Made by a program: the position numbers and the translations under genes. The notes beneath the pieces were generated by a model. That model saw nothing but the letters and a program-made list of their open reading frames with translations. It was not told the origin of the DNA and made no database searches. From assembly GCA_014138725.1 (NCBI GenBank), contig JACJID010000001.1:2108001-2172000 (forward strand): a DNA stretch of 64,000 nt, in the 5' to 3' direction. The stretch is from Kutzneria viridogrisea. Lineage in GTDB: Bacteria; Actinomycetota; Actinomycetes; Mycobacteriales; Pseudonocardiaceae. Below are positions 19,288 to 27,954 of this stretch, piece after piece. Position 1 is the stretch's first letter; every line of letters begins with the position of its first letter.

Positions 19288-19746
19288 ATGCCCACCATCG
19301 CCACGAGCACCGAGGTCGACCGGCAGGCCCTGCTGGAGTTCCTGCGGGTGCGCCACCGCGCCATTCTCATCACGACCAGGGCGGACGGCAGCCCGCAGTC
19401 CTCGCCGGTGTCCTGCGGGGTCGACGGGCAGGGCCGCATCGTGGTGTCGACCTACCCGGAGCGGGCCAAAGCCGCGAACGTGCGCCGTGACGAGCGGGTG
19501 TCGGTCTGCGTGCTGTCGGAGGACTGGAACGGCCCGTACGTGCACGTGGACGGGCGCGGTGAGGTGCTGGAGCTGCCGGAGGCCATGGAGCCGCTGGTGG
19601 ACTACTACCGCGGCATCGCGGGCGAGCACCCGGACTGGGACGAGTACCGGGCGGCCATGCGGCGCCAGGGCAAGTGCCTGATCCGGGTGGAGCCGCTGCG
19701 CTGGGGCCCGATCGCGACCGGTGGCTTCCCCGCGCGGCTGGCCTGA
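19288..19746 (+). CDS. PPOX-class flavin/F420-dependent oxidoreductase
   Basis: A 152-residue single split-barrel protein of the pyridoxamine 5'-phosphate oxidase superfamily. It begins VDRQALLEFLRVRHRAILIT, has TRADGSPQSSPVSCGVD for strand pairing and cofactor contacts, and STYPERAKAANVRRDERV, the phosphate-binding Lys/Arg segment typical of actinobacterial F420- or FMN-binding members. Length is normal. It lies 72 bp from the divergent hydrolase gene. Reaction and substrate unknown. Confidence 0.82.
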   Translation: MPTIATSTEVDRQALLEFLRVRHRAILITTRADGSPQSSPVSCGVDGQGRIVVSTYPERAKAANVRRDERVSVCVLSEDWNGPYVHVDGRGEVLELPEAMEPLVDYYRGIAGEHPDWDEYRAAMRRQGKCLIRVEPLRWGPIATGGFPARLA

Positions 19747-19752
19747 CCCAGG

Positions 19753-20469
19753 TCAGCTGGCCCAGGCCCCGCCCCAGCCGATCGGGTCCTGCAACAGGGT
19801 GCTGACCGTGCCGAACGGGTCGGCGATGGCCGCCAGCAGGCCGGTCTCCACCTCGCGGGGCTCGATCAGCACGGTGCCGCCCGCGAGTACGGCGGCGTCG
19901 GTGGCCGCCTCGATGTCGCTCACCGCGAAGTAGGTCATCCAGGTGGTGCCGACCCCGGCGGCGGTGGCGGCGTCGATGAGCAGCCTGCCCGCGATGGCCC
20001 GCTCACCGGGTGTGTCCTCGTCGCTGGCGACGGTGTGCAGTGCGAACGGCTTGATGTCGCGGGCCTGCCCGGCGGCGCGGGTGGCCCAGCCCAGTTCGCG
20101 GTTCCAGTAGTCGTCGGTGGCCGTGGCGGTCATCAGCTCGATCCAGCAGGGCTCACCGTGGCGGGGCGGCGGCGCGAACGGTCCGTGCCGCACCCGGCCG
20201 GGGTCGAGGGTGGCGGAGATCCCGGCCGGATCGGTGAGCAGGGCGCTGGGGCGCCCGCCGAACACCGCGTGCCAGCCGGTGGTCTCCCAGCTGGTGGGCG
20301 GGCGGACCAGCACGGCGAGCCGGTCACCGACCCAGCAGCGCAGTGTGCCGTCCTCGGCGGTCATCACGATCCAGCCGAACAGCTGCCGGTAGTGCTCGGC
20401 GGCCGAGGCCGGGTCGGTGGCCCGCAGTTCGATGCGGCGCAAGCCCCTGATTGGTCCGTCCTCGGCCAC
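19753..20469 (-). CDS. Two-domain VOC (glyoxalase/bleomycin-resistance fold) protein
   Basis: A 238-residue protein with two vicinal-oxygen-chelate modules: residues 1-115 start GLRRIELRATDPASAAEHYRQLFGW, and residues 115-238 end IADPFGTVSTLLQ. Metal-ligand positions are not all conserved, so it may be a binding protein instead of an enzyme. Similar proteins are annotated as VOC family or CFP32-like. No functional partner is adjacent. Confidence 0.8.
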   Translation of the reverse strand: MAEDGPIRGLRRIELRATDPASAAEHYRQLFGWIVMTAEDGTLRCWVGDRLAVLVRPPTSWETTGWHAVFGGRPSALLTDPAGISATLDPGRVRHGPFAPPPRHGEPCWIELMTATATDDYWNRELGWATRAAGQARDIKPFALHTVASDEDTPGERAIAGRLLIDAATAAGVGTTWMTYFAVSDIEAATDAAVLAGGTVLIEPREVETGLLAAIADPFGTVSTLLQDPIGWGGAWAS

Positions 20470-20520
20470 TGCGGTCGGGTCCCCCTGCGATCGCGCGCGG
20501 CGGCGGGCCGCGCTGGAGTG

Positions 20521-22599
20521 CTACTGGAAGCGCCGACCATCCTCTGCCGTCACGGTGTGCCCGGACAATGCTCCATCCGGTCCATCCGTCGCGGGCAGCA
20601 CGTTGCGCAGCGGTCGCGGCTTGCCGAGATGGAAGCCCTGGCCCACGCTGACCCCCAGCTTGGCCAGCATCTCCACCTGCGCGGGCCGCTCGACCCACTC
20701 GGCGACCACCGACAGCCCGAAGCCGCGGGCGATCTCCAGGATGCCCGAGACGAGCACCGCGTCCCGGCCGCCGGTGTCGATGCCGCGCACGAACTCGCCG
20801 TCGATCTTCAGGCCGGTGATCGGCAGGTGCTTGAGGTGCACGAAGGAACCGAAGCCGGCGCCGAAGTCGTCCAGGGCGATGCGGCAGCCGGTGGCGCGGA
20901 CCTGGTTGGCCAGGTTGCGGGCGGCGTCCAGGTTGGTCACCGCGGCGGTCTCGGTGATCTCGAAGCCGAGCCTGCCCGGTGCGACCCCGGAGGAGGCCAG
21001 CCGGTCCAGCACGAAGTCGGCGAAGTCCTCGTCCTCCAGGGTGCGGCCGGAGACGTTGACGTCGAAGCGCAGGTTCGGGTCGGGGTGGGCGACCAGCGCG
21101 TCGATGGCCTTGCCGAACACCCAGCGGTCGATCTCCAGTACGAGGTCGCTCTTCTCGGCCGCGGGCAGGAAGTCCGCGGGGCCCAGCAGGGGCAGCTGCC
21201 CGTCCTCCAGGCGCAGCAACAGCTCGTAGCCCAGGGTGCGGCCGGAGTCCAGCGCCACGATGGGCATCGCGTGCAGCGCGAGGTTGCCACGGTCCAGTGC
21301 CTTGCGCAGCCGGTCCTGCACCGACACGCGTTTGGCGGTGTCGGCGTAGTGCGCGGGGTCGTAGACGGTGACCCGGTTGCGCCCGGCCGCCTTGGACGCG
21401 TACAGGGCCAGGTCGGCGTTGGCCAGCACGGCCTCCCAGCCCTCGCCGGAGGAGAACCCGGCCACGCCGGTGCTGACCGTCATGCGGGTGGTGGTGCCCC
21501 CGGCGACCAGCGGCAGCCCGGCCACCGCGTCCCGCAGGCGTGCCGCCACGTGGGCGGCCTCGCTCTCGGGGCAGCCGGGCAGCACCACGGCGAACTCGTC
21601 CCCGCCGAGCCGTCCCAGCAGTTGCCCCTCGTGCAGGCGCTCGCGCAGTGCGGAGGCCATCGTGCGCATGACCCGGTCGCCGACGGCGTGTCCGCGCAGG
21701 TCGTTGACGTCCTTGAAGTTGTCCAGGTCCAGCAGCAGCAGTGAGCCGGTGCCGCCGGTGGCCAGGTGCCGCTCCAGCTCACGGGTCAGCGCGCGCCGGT
21801 TGGGCAGCCCGGTGAGCGGGTCCTCCTCGGCGAGCTGGCGCAGTTCGTCCTGGAGCCTGCGGTCCTGGGTGACGTCGTGGCAGGTGCCCATCATGCGCAC
21901 CGGCTGGTCCCGGTCGTCGCAGATGACCTCGCCGAAGCACTCGAAGACCCGTTCCGCGCCGCCGACGAGCATGCGGTGGGTGTAGGCGAACCGGTCCCCG
22001 CTCTCCCCCGCGACGCCCAGTGCGTGCTCGATCATGCCCCGGTCGTCGGGGTGGATCAGCTGGATGTAGCCGGCGTAGTCCAGTTCGGTGCCCGGTTCCA
22101 GGCCGAACAGCTCCAGCAGGCCGTCCGACCAGAGCACCCGGTCGGTGGCCATGTCCCACTCCCAGTTGCCCATCCGGCCGAGCACCTGGGCCCTGCGCAG
22201 GGCGTTGGCCTGCTGGGTGGCCTCCAGCTCGCGGTCCCGCCACGCGGTGACGTCCATGATCCGGTAGAGCAGTTCCCCGCCCGGGGGCAGCGGGGTGCAG
22301 TTGATCTCCAGCCAGCGGTGCGGCGCGCCGTCCTCGGTGGTGGTCTGTAGCACCAGCCCGGTCTGCGGGGTCTCCGGGGCGCCGGGGAGCAGGGCGGTCA
22401 GCGAGCGGCCGATCGCCTGGTCCGCGGGCACGCCGACGAGAGTGCCCAGCGCTGGGTTCGCCCAGTGCAGTCTTCCGTGCAGGTCCGTGACACCGAATCC
22501 GACGTCCGCGCAGTGCAGGACGTGGTTGTGCACGGCGCCGTGGTCCACCACGTGCTCCTCCTCGCCACCCGGCGCCATCGTTGTCGGTTCACCGGCCAC
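20521..22599 (-). CDS. PAS-PAS-GGDEF-EAL cyclic-di-GMP enzyme
   Basis: A 692-residue soluble protein. Two PAS-like domains occupy about residues 25-265; the second begins LRRAQVLGRMGNWEWDM. Then comes a diguanylate cyclase domain with an intact GGDEF near residue 329, and an EAL phosphodiesterase domain. Its catalytic signature is GYELLLRLEDG (ELL in place of EAL), FEITE, ALDDFGAGFG and LKIDGEF, so metal and base residues look complete. The inhibitory RxxD site before GGDEF is absent (HEGQ). Both synthesis and breakdown of c-di-GMP are possible, controlled by the PAS sensors. No transmembrane segment is visible. The GTG at 22599 or the ATG at 22578 may be the start. Confidence 0.88.
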   Translation of the reverse strand: MAGEPTTMAPGGEEEHVVDHGAVHNHVLHCADVGFGVTDLHGRLHWANPALGTLVGVPADQAIGRSLTALLPGAPETPQTGLVLQTTTEDGAPHRWLEINCTPLPPGGELLYRIMDVTAWRDRELEATQQANALRRAQVLGRMGNWEWDMATDRVLWSDGLLELFGLEPGTELDYAGYIQLIHPDDRGMIEHALGVAGESGDRFAYTHRMLVGGAERVFECFGEVICDDRDQPVRMMGTCHDVTQDRRLQDELRQLAEEDPLTGLPNRRALTRELERHLATGGTGSLLLLDLDNFKDVNDLRGHAVGDRVMRTMASALRERLHEGQLLGRLGGDEFAVVLPGCPESEAAHVAARLRDAVAGLPLVAGGTTTRMTVSTGVAGFSSGEGWEAVLANADLALYASKAAGRNRVTVYDPAHYADTAKRVSVQDRLRKALDRGNLALHAMPIVALDSGRTLGYELLLRLEDGQLPLLGPADFLPAAEKSDLVLEIDRWVFGKAIDALVAHPDPNLRFDVNVSGRTLEDEDFADFVLDRLASSGVAPGRLGFEITETAAVTNLDAARNLANQVRATGCRIALDDFGAGFGSFVHLKHLPITGLKIDGEFVRGIDTGGRDAVLVSGILEIARGFGLSVVAEWVERPAQVEMLAKLGVSVGQGFHLGKPRPLRNVLPATDGPDGALSGHTVTAEDGRRFQ

Positions 22600-22617
22600 T
22601 GGGCAAGCCCGAGTAGG

Positions 22618-22965
22618 TCACCGCAGACGTTCCAACCCGTTCGCGGTGCCCGCCAGTTCGCTGGCCATGGCGTGCAACTCGGCCGGGGAGGCGCCGTCGG
22701 CGGCCGCCGTGGCGATGTCCTCGGCGGCGCAGCGCAGCAGGTAGAGGCGGTCCTGGAGGTCGGCGATCTCGGTGGCCGAGAGCACCACGGCGTCCTCTGG
22801 CAGGCCGCCGCGCTGCACGGCCGAACGCCGTTCGTAGGCGCGCTGCCTACAGGTCTGCGCGCAGTACTGCCTTCTGCGACCGTACTGCCCGTCCTCGGGC
22901 AGGGTGCGTCCGCACCACGCGCAGTGGCGTACGGAGTTGCGCCGCCTGGCGCTTGTGACCTCCAT
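22618..22965 (-). CDS. Small zinc-finger-like protein
   Basis: A 115-residue protein with an N-terminal putative zinc site: CAWCGRTL then YCAQTCRQRAYERR, a CxxC...CxxxC arrangement followed by a basic helix, as in a class of small actinobacterial DNA-binding proteins. The C-terminal 65 residues form an amphipathic alpha-helical region. It lies 18 bp upstream of the c-di-GMP gene on the same strand and is probably co-transcribed. No precise function is recognised. Confidence 0.7.
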   Translation of the reverse strand: MEVTSARRRNSVRHCAWCGRTLPEDGQYGRRRQYCAQTCRQRAYERRSAVQRGGLPEDAVVLSATEIADLQDRLYLLRCAAEDIATAAADGASPAELHAMASELAGTANGLERLR

Positions 22966-23032
22966 GGGCGGCGAGGTTATCCGGCTACCGGCTGGTCATC
23001 ACAACGCCACGCCGCTGGTGCAGACTCAGCGC

Positions 23033-23812
23033 GTGCGAGATCAGCATCCTTACCTGTCCGGGCCGAGTCCGCGCGCGTTCGCCCACCGCGGCTGGCACCT
23101 CGACGAGCTGCACGGCATGGAGAACTCGCTCAGCGCGTTCCGGCGCGCGGCTGACGAGGGGTTCCGCTACGTGGAGACCGACGTGCAGGCCACCTCGGAC
23201 GGGGTGGTCGTGGTGCAGCACGACGAGGTGCTGGACCGGACCACCGACCGCACCGGGCGGATCCCCGACCTGCCCTGGACGCAGGTGGGAGCGGCGAAGG
23301 TGGGGGGCAGGGAGGAGATCCCCCGGCTGGAGGCGGCGCTGGAGGAGCTGCCCGGGCTGATGTTCAACATCGATGTCAAGGCGGACAACGCCGTGTGGCC
23401 GGTGCTGGAGGTGCTCCAGCGGACCAACGCCTGGGACCGCGTGTGCCTGGCCTCGTTCTCCGACAAGAGGCTGGCGACCCTGCGCAGGCACGCCGGGGAG
23501 AAGTTGATCACATCCATGGGGCCGCTGACGGTGGCCGCGCTGTGGTCCAGCGGCTGGGCGTCGTGGCTGGGCACCGGCCGGTTCGTGCAGGGCGCGATGG
23601 CCCAGGTGCCGGTGCGGCAGGGGCCGCTGCGCGTAGTGGACGAGCGGTTCGTGCGCACGGCCGTGGCGCGCGGGCTGGAGGTGCACGTGTGGACCGTGGA
23701 CGAGCAGGCGCAGATGCGTGAGCTGCTCGACCTGGGTGTGCACGGCTTGGTCACCGACCGGCCCGACCTGTTGCGCGAGGTGCTGCGCTCGCGGGGGCAG
23801 TGGCCCGAGTAG
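23033..23812 (+). CDS. Glycerophosphodiester phosphodiesterase
   Basis: A 259-residue GDPD-family TIM-barrel enzyme that hydrolyses glycerophosphodiesters to glycerol-3-phosphate and an alcohol. The catalytic residues are visible: AHRGWHLDELHGMENSLSAF (His, Arg, Glu), ETDVQ (Glu, Asp) and HDEVLDRTT (His). The GTG at 23033 gives the usual short N-terminus; the open frame extending upstream to 22904 overlaps the zinc-finger gene in antisense and is rejected. No signal peptide, so cytoplasmic. Confidence 0.88.
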   Translation: MRDQHPYLSGPSPRAFAHRGWHLDELHGMENSLSAFRRAADEGFRYVETDVQATSDGVVVVQHDEVLDRTTDRTGRIPDLPWTQVGAAKVGGREEIPRLEAALEELPGLMFNIDVKADNAVWPVLEVLQRTNAWDRVCLASFSDKRLATLRRHAGEKLITSMGPLTVAALWSSGWASWLGTGRFVQGAMAQVPVRQGPLRVVDERFVRTAVARGLEVHVWTVDEQAQMRELLDLGVHGLVTDRPDLLREVLRSRGQWPE

Positions 23813-23825
23813 TTCACTCGACCCG

Positions 23826-23846
23826 ATGTATCGCGGCGCGATATAT
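23826..23846. promoter_or_regulatory. Candidate PadR operator over the promoter
   Basis: A 21 bp near-perfect palindrome: TATCGCG-G-CGCGATA (23829-23843) is perfect and flanking AT pairs extend it with one mismatch. The resulting ATGTAT...ATATAT ends resemble PadR sites. A -10-like TATATA (23842-23847) overlaps it, with a -35-like TCGACC 18 bp upstream, and the ATG follows about nine bases after the -10, implying a leaderless mRNA and autorepression. Confidence 0.55.
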
Positions 23847-23855
23847 ACTCGGGTC

Positions 23856-24188
23856 ATGAGTGTGCGGGGCATGTCGGAGCAGACCTTGCTGGTGCTGACC
23901 GCGCTGGCCGAACAGCCGCTGCACGGCTACGCCATCGTCAAGGCCGTGCATGAGCTGTCCGGGGGACGGCTGGAGCTGCGGGTCGGCACGCTCTACGGGG
24001 TGCTGGACCGGCTGGTCGCCGACGGCTGGGCCGAGCGTGACCGGGAAGAGGTGCACCAGGGCCGTCTGCGGCGCTACTACCGGCTCACCGGGGACGGCCT
24101 GCGGGCACTGGCCGCCGAGGTGACTCGGCTGGAGGCCACCGTGCGGGCGGCCAGCACCGTGCTGCGAGCTGTCGGGGGGTTGGCATGA
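23856..24188 (+). CDS. PadR-family transcriptional regulator
   Basis: A 110-residue PadR protein. The winged helix carries the hallmark LLVLTALAEQPLHGYAIVKAV and LRVGTLYGVLDRLVADGWAE, followed by a YYRLTGDG wing. The C-terminal dimerisation helix is short, as in PadR-s1 type regulators. It overlaps the next gene by an ATGA, so it is co-translated with a membrane protein of a type frequently paired with PadR. A palindrome over its own promoter suggests autoregulation. Confidence 0.87.
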   Translation: MSVRGMSEQTLLVLTALAEQPLHGYAIVKAVHELSGGRLELRVGTLYGVLDRLVADGWAERDREEVHQGRLRRYYRLTGDGLRALAAEVTRLEATVRAASTVLRAVGGLA

Positions 24189-25096
24189 CCAGCAGGCTGG
24201 AGAACCGCTACCGGGTGCTGCTGCGGGCGCTGCCCGAGTGGTACCGCGCCGAACGCGAGCAGGAGATGCTCGCGGTCTGGCTGGCCGAGCGCACCGACGA
24301 GCTGGACCTGGAGTACGGCTGGCCGGGCTGGGCGGAGACCCGGTCGCTGCTCGGGCTCGCGCTGCGCACCCGCCTGTCGGGCCCGCCCCGCTCGGCGGCG
24401 CTGGGCGACGCGGTGCGGCTGGTGGCGTTGATCGGCCTGCTGGTCCAGGTGGGGCTGGGCACGGCCTACGCGGTGAACATCGTCCTGTCCCCCGTCGCCG
24501 ACCTCCTGGCGCTGGTGCTCGACCTGCTCCTGGCGGTCGGCTCGGTCGGGGCCTTGGCCTCGCTGGCCACCGGCAGGCGCGTGCAGGGGCTCGTGCTCGG
24601 CCTGGTCGCGCTGGTGCCCTCACTGCTGGGCCTGGCCTCGCACCCGGCGCTGTGGGCGATCGCCAACGCCTTGCCCGAGTGGGCGACTGCGCTGTGCCTG
24701 GTGCTGGGCTACCACCGCGAGGCGCCCCTGCCGAAGGCCCGGCCCTGGTTGACGGCCACGGCGCTGGCCAGCGGGCTCGGCGCCGCGTGGTGGGGTGCCC
24801 TGTCGCTGCTGCCCAGGGACGGCTCGGCGCTGTGGGTGCAGGTCGACCTGGGTGTGGCGCCCGGCTGGGCGTTGTCGCTTGCCGGGCTCGTGCTGCTGGT
24901 GCGCCCGCGTCCGGCCGCGCGCCTGGCGGTGGCGGCGAGCCTGCTCCTGCTGTTGCCGGAACGACTCGTGCTGCTGTCCCAGTTCTCGGTGGTGCTGCCC
25001 CAGGCCGTCACGATGGCGGTGCTGGCCATGGCCCTGGGCGTGGCGGGCCTGCGCGACCTGCGTCGGCTGCCCGGCACGCCACCGGCCCTGGCCTGA
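24185..25096 (+). CDS. PadR-coupled multi-spanning membrane protein
   Basis: A 303-residue protein. The N-terminal 60 residues (YRVLLRALPEWYRAEREQEMLAVW) resemble the soluble prefix often found on actinobacterial PadR-associated membrane proteins. After residue 75 there are about seven hydrophobic segments, for example LVALIGLLVQVGLGTAYAVN and LALVLDLLLAVGSVGAL. No transporter or enzyme motif is seen. Being translationally fused to PadR, it is probably the regulated effector. It ends in TGATCA, directly abutting the stop of the convergent methyltransferase. Confidence 0.8.
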   Translation: MTSRLENRYRVLLRALPEWYRAEREQEMLAVWLAERTDELDLEYGWPGWAETRSLLGLALRTRLSGPPRSAALGDAVRLVALIGLLVQVGLGTAYAVNIVLSPVADLLALVLDLLLAVGSVGALASLATGRRVQGLVLGLVALVPSLLGLASHPALWAIANALPEWATALCLVLGYHREAPLPKARPWLTATALASGLGAAWWGALSLLPRDGSALWVQVDLGVAPGWALSLAGLVLLVRPRPAARLAVAASLLLLLPERLVLLSQFSVVLPQAVTMAVLAMALGVAGLRDLRRLPGTPPALA

Positions 25097-25939
25097 TCAG
25101 TCCTTGCGGGCGGCGTACACCGTGCGGGCCGCCAGCAGGAACACGTCGGGGCGCCGCATCAGCCCGGCCGGGTCCTCGGGGTCGAGCAGCCGCGCGATGA
25201 CTGCCTGGTCCTCCTCGTCGAGCAGGCCGTCGGCGATCTTGTGGTGCACCCGGTCCAGCCAGTCGCGCAGGTGCTCACGGACCTTGGTGTCGACCGGGGC
25301 GGGCAGGTCCACCAGGAAGCTGCGGGTGGCGCCGGAGCCCAGTCCGGCGGCGGCCAGCATGCCCGGCCAGTCCTCCACCTCGGCGCTGTGGCTCGGCAAC
25401 TCCACCCGCATCCGCGTGAACCACAGGTCGGTGGCCGCGGCGATGCGGGTCAGCAGCCCGGGACGGCCGATGCCGATGTCGCGCGGCAGGTAGCGCGCGG
25501 GCAGCCCGCCCTCGGCCACCGCCAGCACCCCGCCGGGCCGCAGCAGCTTGGCCAGCGCCGTGAGTGCGCCCTGCTGGTCGCCGAGGTGGTGCATGGCCTG
25601 GCTGGTCCAGATCAGGTCCGCCTCGCCCAGTTCCGTGAAGCCCTCGGGCAGCTCGGCGTGGAGCGTGCCGATCGTGACGCCGAGCCGGTCGGCCCGGGTC
25701 CGGGCGCGCTCCAGCAGCGCGGCGGAGCCGTCCACGGCGACCACCTCCGCCTCGGGGAAGACCTCGGCCCACACGCAGGTCGCCACGCCCGGGCCGCTGC
25801 CCACGTCCAGCACCCGGCGCACCGGCACCTCGCGTTCGGCCAGCCACTGCGCGGCCTGCCGCACCGCGCTCTCGTACACCTCGCCCTCGCGCTCGATCAT
25901 GACGGCCATCTGATCCCAGTTGAACTTGGTGTCGGTCAT
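25097..25939 (-). CDS. SAM-dependent methyltransferase
   Basis: A 280-residue class I methyltransferase. Motif I is RVLDVGSGPGVATCVWA, the acidic residue lies in VVAVDGSAAL, and motif III/IV is DLIWTSQAMHHLGDQQGAL followed by LLRPGGVLAVAEGG. The C-terminal 100 residues are helical and resemble small-molecule methyltransferases. The ATG at 25939 gives MTDTKFNW; the upstream open frame is likely non-coding. The substrate is unknown; no biosynthetic partner is adjacent. Confidence 0.84.
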   Translation of the reverse strand: MTDTKFNWDQMAVMIEREGEVYESAVRQAAQWLAEREVPVRRVLDVGSGPGVATCVWAEVFPEAEVVAVDGSAALLERARTRADRLGVTIGTLHAELPEGFTELGEADLIWTSQAMHHLGDQQGALTALAKLLRPGGVLAVAEGGLPARYLPRDIGIGRPGLLTRIAAATDLWFTRMRVELPSHSAEVEDWPGMLAAAGLGSGATRSFLVDLPAPVDTKVREHLRDWLDRVHHKIADGLLDEEDQAVIARLLDPEDPAGLMRRPDVFLLAARTVYAARKD

Positions 25940-26088
25940 GCGGCGAGCGTGCACCCCACAGGCCGTCACTGACAAACTTCGTTGCCGAAACCGCAAAAAA
26001 CTGGCGGTAACGAGTTGGTTCCAGCCGAGGGCGGTCCGGTTGGCACACTGGCATGGTGCACTGGTCGTCACACAGAGCTGGAGAACTG

Positions 26089-26598
26089 ATGACTTACCCC
26101 GGTGGGCAGTACGGCGAGCAGCCGCTGTTCGGCAACGAGCAGACCCAGTACCTGCCGGTGGAGCCGCCGCAGCCCAAGCGCACCGGCATGATCGTGATGG
26201 TGATCGTCGTGGCCCTGGTGCTGGTCGGCGGGGTGGGCGTCGGACTGCTCTACGTCAACGAGACCCAGCGCACCGCCCAGCTCACCGCCCAGCTGGCCGA
26301 GAAGGACCGCTCCACCGCGGACAAGGACAAGGCCATCGCCACGGCGAACAAGGCCGCCGAGGACGCCAAGACCCAGGCGCAGTCCGCCCTCACCCAGATC
26401 CAGGAGGCCAAGGCCCAGGCCCAGGACGCGCAGTCGAAGTTGCAGGCCGCCCTGGACGCCAAGACCGCCGCCGAGGCCAAGGTCAGCGCGCTGACCGGCT
26501 GCGCCCAGGCGGGCAAGGACCTGGTCGCGGCCACCGACAGCCACGACGACTCCCGGCTCGGCGACCTCGGCAACGCCCTGCTCGCCGCCTGCCGCTGA
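26089..26598 (+). CDS. Single-pass membrane protein with coiled coil
   Basis: A 169-residue protein: a Gln/Pro-rich cytoplasmic N-terminus (about 1-30), one transmembrane helix TGMIVMVIVVALVLVGGVGV at about 33-52, then a long alanine/lysine/glutamine coiled coil (about 60-140) ending in a short tail with two Cys (GCAQAGKDL and LAAC). The ATG is preceded by GGAG at about eight bases. It resembles secreted or membrane-anchored coiled-coil proteins of unknown role; a disulfide-closed tail is plausible. Confidence 0.75.
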   Translation: MTYPGGQYGEQPLFGNEQTQYLPVEPPQPKRTGMIVMVIVVALVLVGGVGVGLLYVNETQRTAQLTAQLAEKDRSTADKDKAIATANKAAEDAKTQAQSALTQIQEAKAQAQDAQSKLQAALDAKTAAEAKVSALTGCAQAGKDLVAATDSHDDSRLGDLGNALLAACR

Positions 26599-26611
26599 CC
26601 GGCGCCCCGCC

Positions 26612-27235
26612 TCAGTCCGCCGGCGGTGCCAGGTACCGGGTGAGCATGGCCACCAGCTCCTCCTCGAACTGCCCCAGGTCCACCGGCTCGTGTCCGGCGA
26701 TCACCTTGTGCACGACCAGTTCCACCGTGTTCACCACGATCCGCGCCGCGACCTGCGGGTTGCCAACGCGGACCTCGGGGTACCGCTCGAACAGGGCGCT
26801 CACGTAGGCCACGCGTTCCCGCTCGTACTCCCCGATCTTCCTGACCAGCTCGGGCGAGTTCGGCGTCTCCTCGATCATCACCCGCAACAGCTGGGGCGCG
26901 TCCAGGTGGTTCTGGACGGCCACGTGCACGAACACGCGCAGCACGCCCTCGATGGTGTCCGGCAGCTCGCCGGCCTGGTGGCGGCGCAGCTCGGCCTCGC
27001 CCGTGTCGAGGTGGCGCGAGACCAGCTCGACGAGGATGGCGTCCTTGTTCGGGTAGTACTGGTACAGCGATCCGATCGACACCCGGGCCCGCTCGGCGAT
27101 GCGGTTGGTGGTGCCCGCGGCGTAGCCGTGCTCGGCGAAAACCTGAGCAGCCGCGGCGAGGATGCGCTGCCGGGTCAGCTCGCCCCGGACCTGCTTGGGC
27201 TGTTTGCGCGGGTCCAGCGCCCGTCGTCCGGTCAT
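26612..27235 (-). CDS. TetR-family transcriptional regulator
   Basis: A 207-residue repressor with the TetR helix-turn-helix RILAAAAQVFAEHGYAAGTTNRIAERARVSIGSLYQYYPNKDAILVEL, including the family hallmark YQYYPNKD. The C-terminal ligand domain is helical. The ATG at 27235 is preceded by GGGAGG eight bases upstream. It is divergent from the PPOX flavoprotein and reductase genes, which it most likely controls. Confidence 0.87.
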   Translation of the reverse strand: MTGRRALDPRKQPKQVRGELTRQRILAAAAQVFAEHGYAAGTTNRIAERARVSIGSLYQYYPNKDAILVELVSRHLDTGEAELRRHQAGELPDTIEGVLRVFVHVAVQNHLDAPQLLRVMIEETPNSPELVRKIGEYERERVAYVSALFERYPEVRVGNPQVAARIVVNTVELVVHKVIAGHEPVDLGQFEEELVAMLTRYLAPPAD

Positions 27236-27257
27236 CGTGGACCTCCCTGTCCCGGCC

Positions 27258-27304
27258 GTGAAAAGCGAGTAGCCCACGAAGCGAGCTATTGCTCATAATA
27301 ACCC
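27258..27304. promoter_or_regulatory. Divergent promoter region with operator-like repeats
   Basis: The 70 bp gap between the TetR and PPOX genes holds two direct copies of AAGCGAG (27263-27269 and 27279-27285) and an inverted GAGC-N4-GCTC (27283-27294). A -10-like CATAAT (27294-27299) precedes the GTG at 27306 by six bases, suggesting a leaderless transcript. TetR binding here is an inference. Confidence 0.4.
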
Positions 27305-27305
27305 T

Positions 27306-27944
27306 GTGACCAGCACCAATACTCTCACCCGTCGGCCGAGAAGGCTGTCGGCCGCCCAGGTCCGGCAGCGGCTGGGCGAGCCCGAGCCGATGGTCGCGAA
27401 CAAGATCATCGACCACGTGGACGAGTACGTCCGCCTCTTCATCGCGCACGCGCCGTTCCTGGCCATGGCCACCGCCGACGCCCACGGCCGCGCCGACTGC
27501 TCCCCGCGCGGTGACTACCCCGGGTTCGTGAAGGTCCTCGACGAGTACACCCTCGCGATCCCGGACCGGCCCGGCAACAAGATCGCCGACTCCTTCCGCA
27601 ACCTCGCCGAGAACGACGGCGTCGGCCTGCTGTTCCTCATCCCCGGCCTGCGCGAGACCCTGCGGGTCAACGGCCGCGGCTACGCCACCGACGAGCCCGA
27701 GGTGCTCGCGCGGATGCAGACCGAGGCGAGCGAACCCGAGCTGGCGATCGTGGTGGAGGTGGCGGAGGCCTACTTCCACTGCGGGCGGGCACTGGTCCGC
27801 TCCCGGCTGTGGGACCCGGCCAGCCAGGCACTGGCCCAGGAGCTGCCGCCCGCCGGGGAGATCGCCGCCGCGCAGCTGAAGGTGGACATCAACCCGGAGT
27901 TGCTCGGACAGAGCCTCGAAGAGGCTTACCGCAAGCTGTACTGA
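27306..27944 (+). CDS. PPOX-type FMN-binding flavoprotein (DR2398-like)
   Basis: A 212-residue protein of the pyridoxamine 5'-phosphate oxidase-like FMN family. Typical features are FIAHAPFLAMATADAHGRADCSPRGDYPGFV near residue 48, and AIPDRPGNKIADSFRNL, the FMN phosphate-binding segment. The C-terminal third has a conserved AYFHCGRALVRSRLWDP. The next gene, a flavin/iron-sulfur reductase, starts 10 bp after it, so the pair may form a small redox system: reductase feeding electrons and FMN protein acting on a small toxic substrate. Substrate unknown. Confidence 0.84.
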   Translation: MTSTNTLTRRPRRLSAAQVRQRLGEPEPMVANKIIDHVDEYVRLFIAHAPFLAMATADAHGRADCSPRGDYPGFVKVLDEYTLAIPDRPGNKIADSFRNLAENDGVGLLFLIPGLRETLRVNGRGYATDEPEVLARMQTEASEPELAIVVEVAEAYFHCGRALVRSRLWDPASQALAQELPPAGEIAAAQLKVDINPELLGQSLEEAYRKLY

Positions 27945-27954
27945 TCGGATCGCC

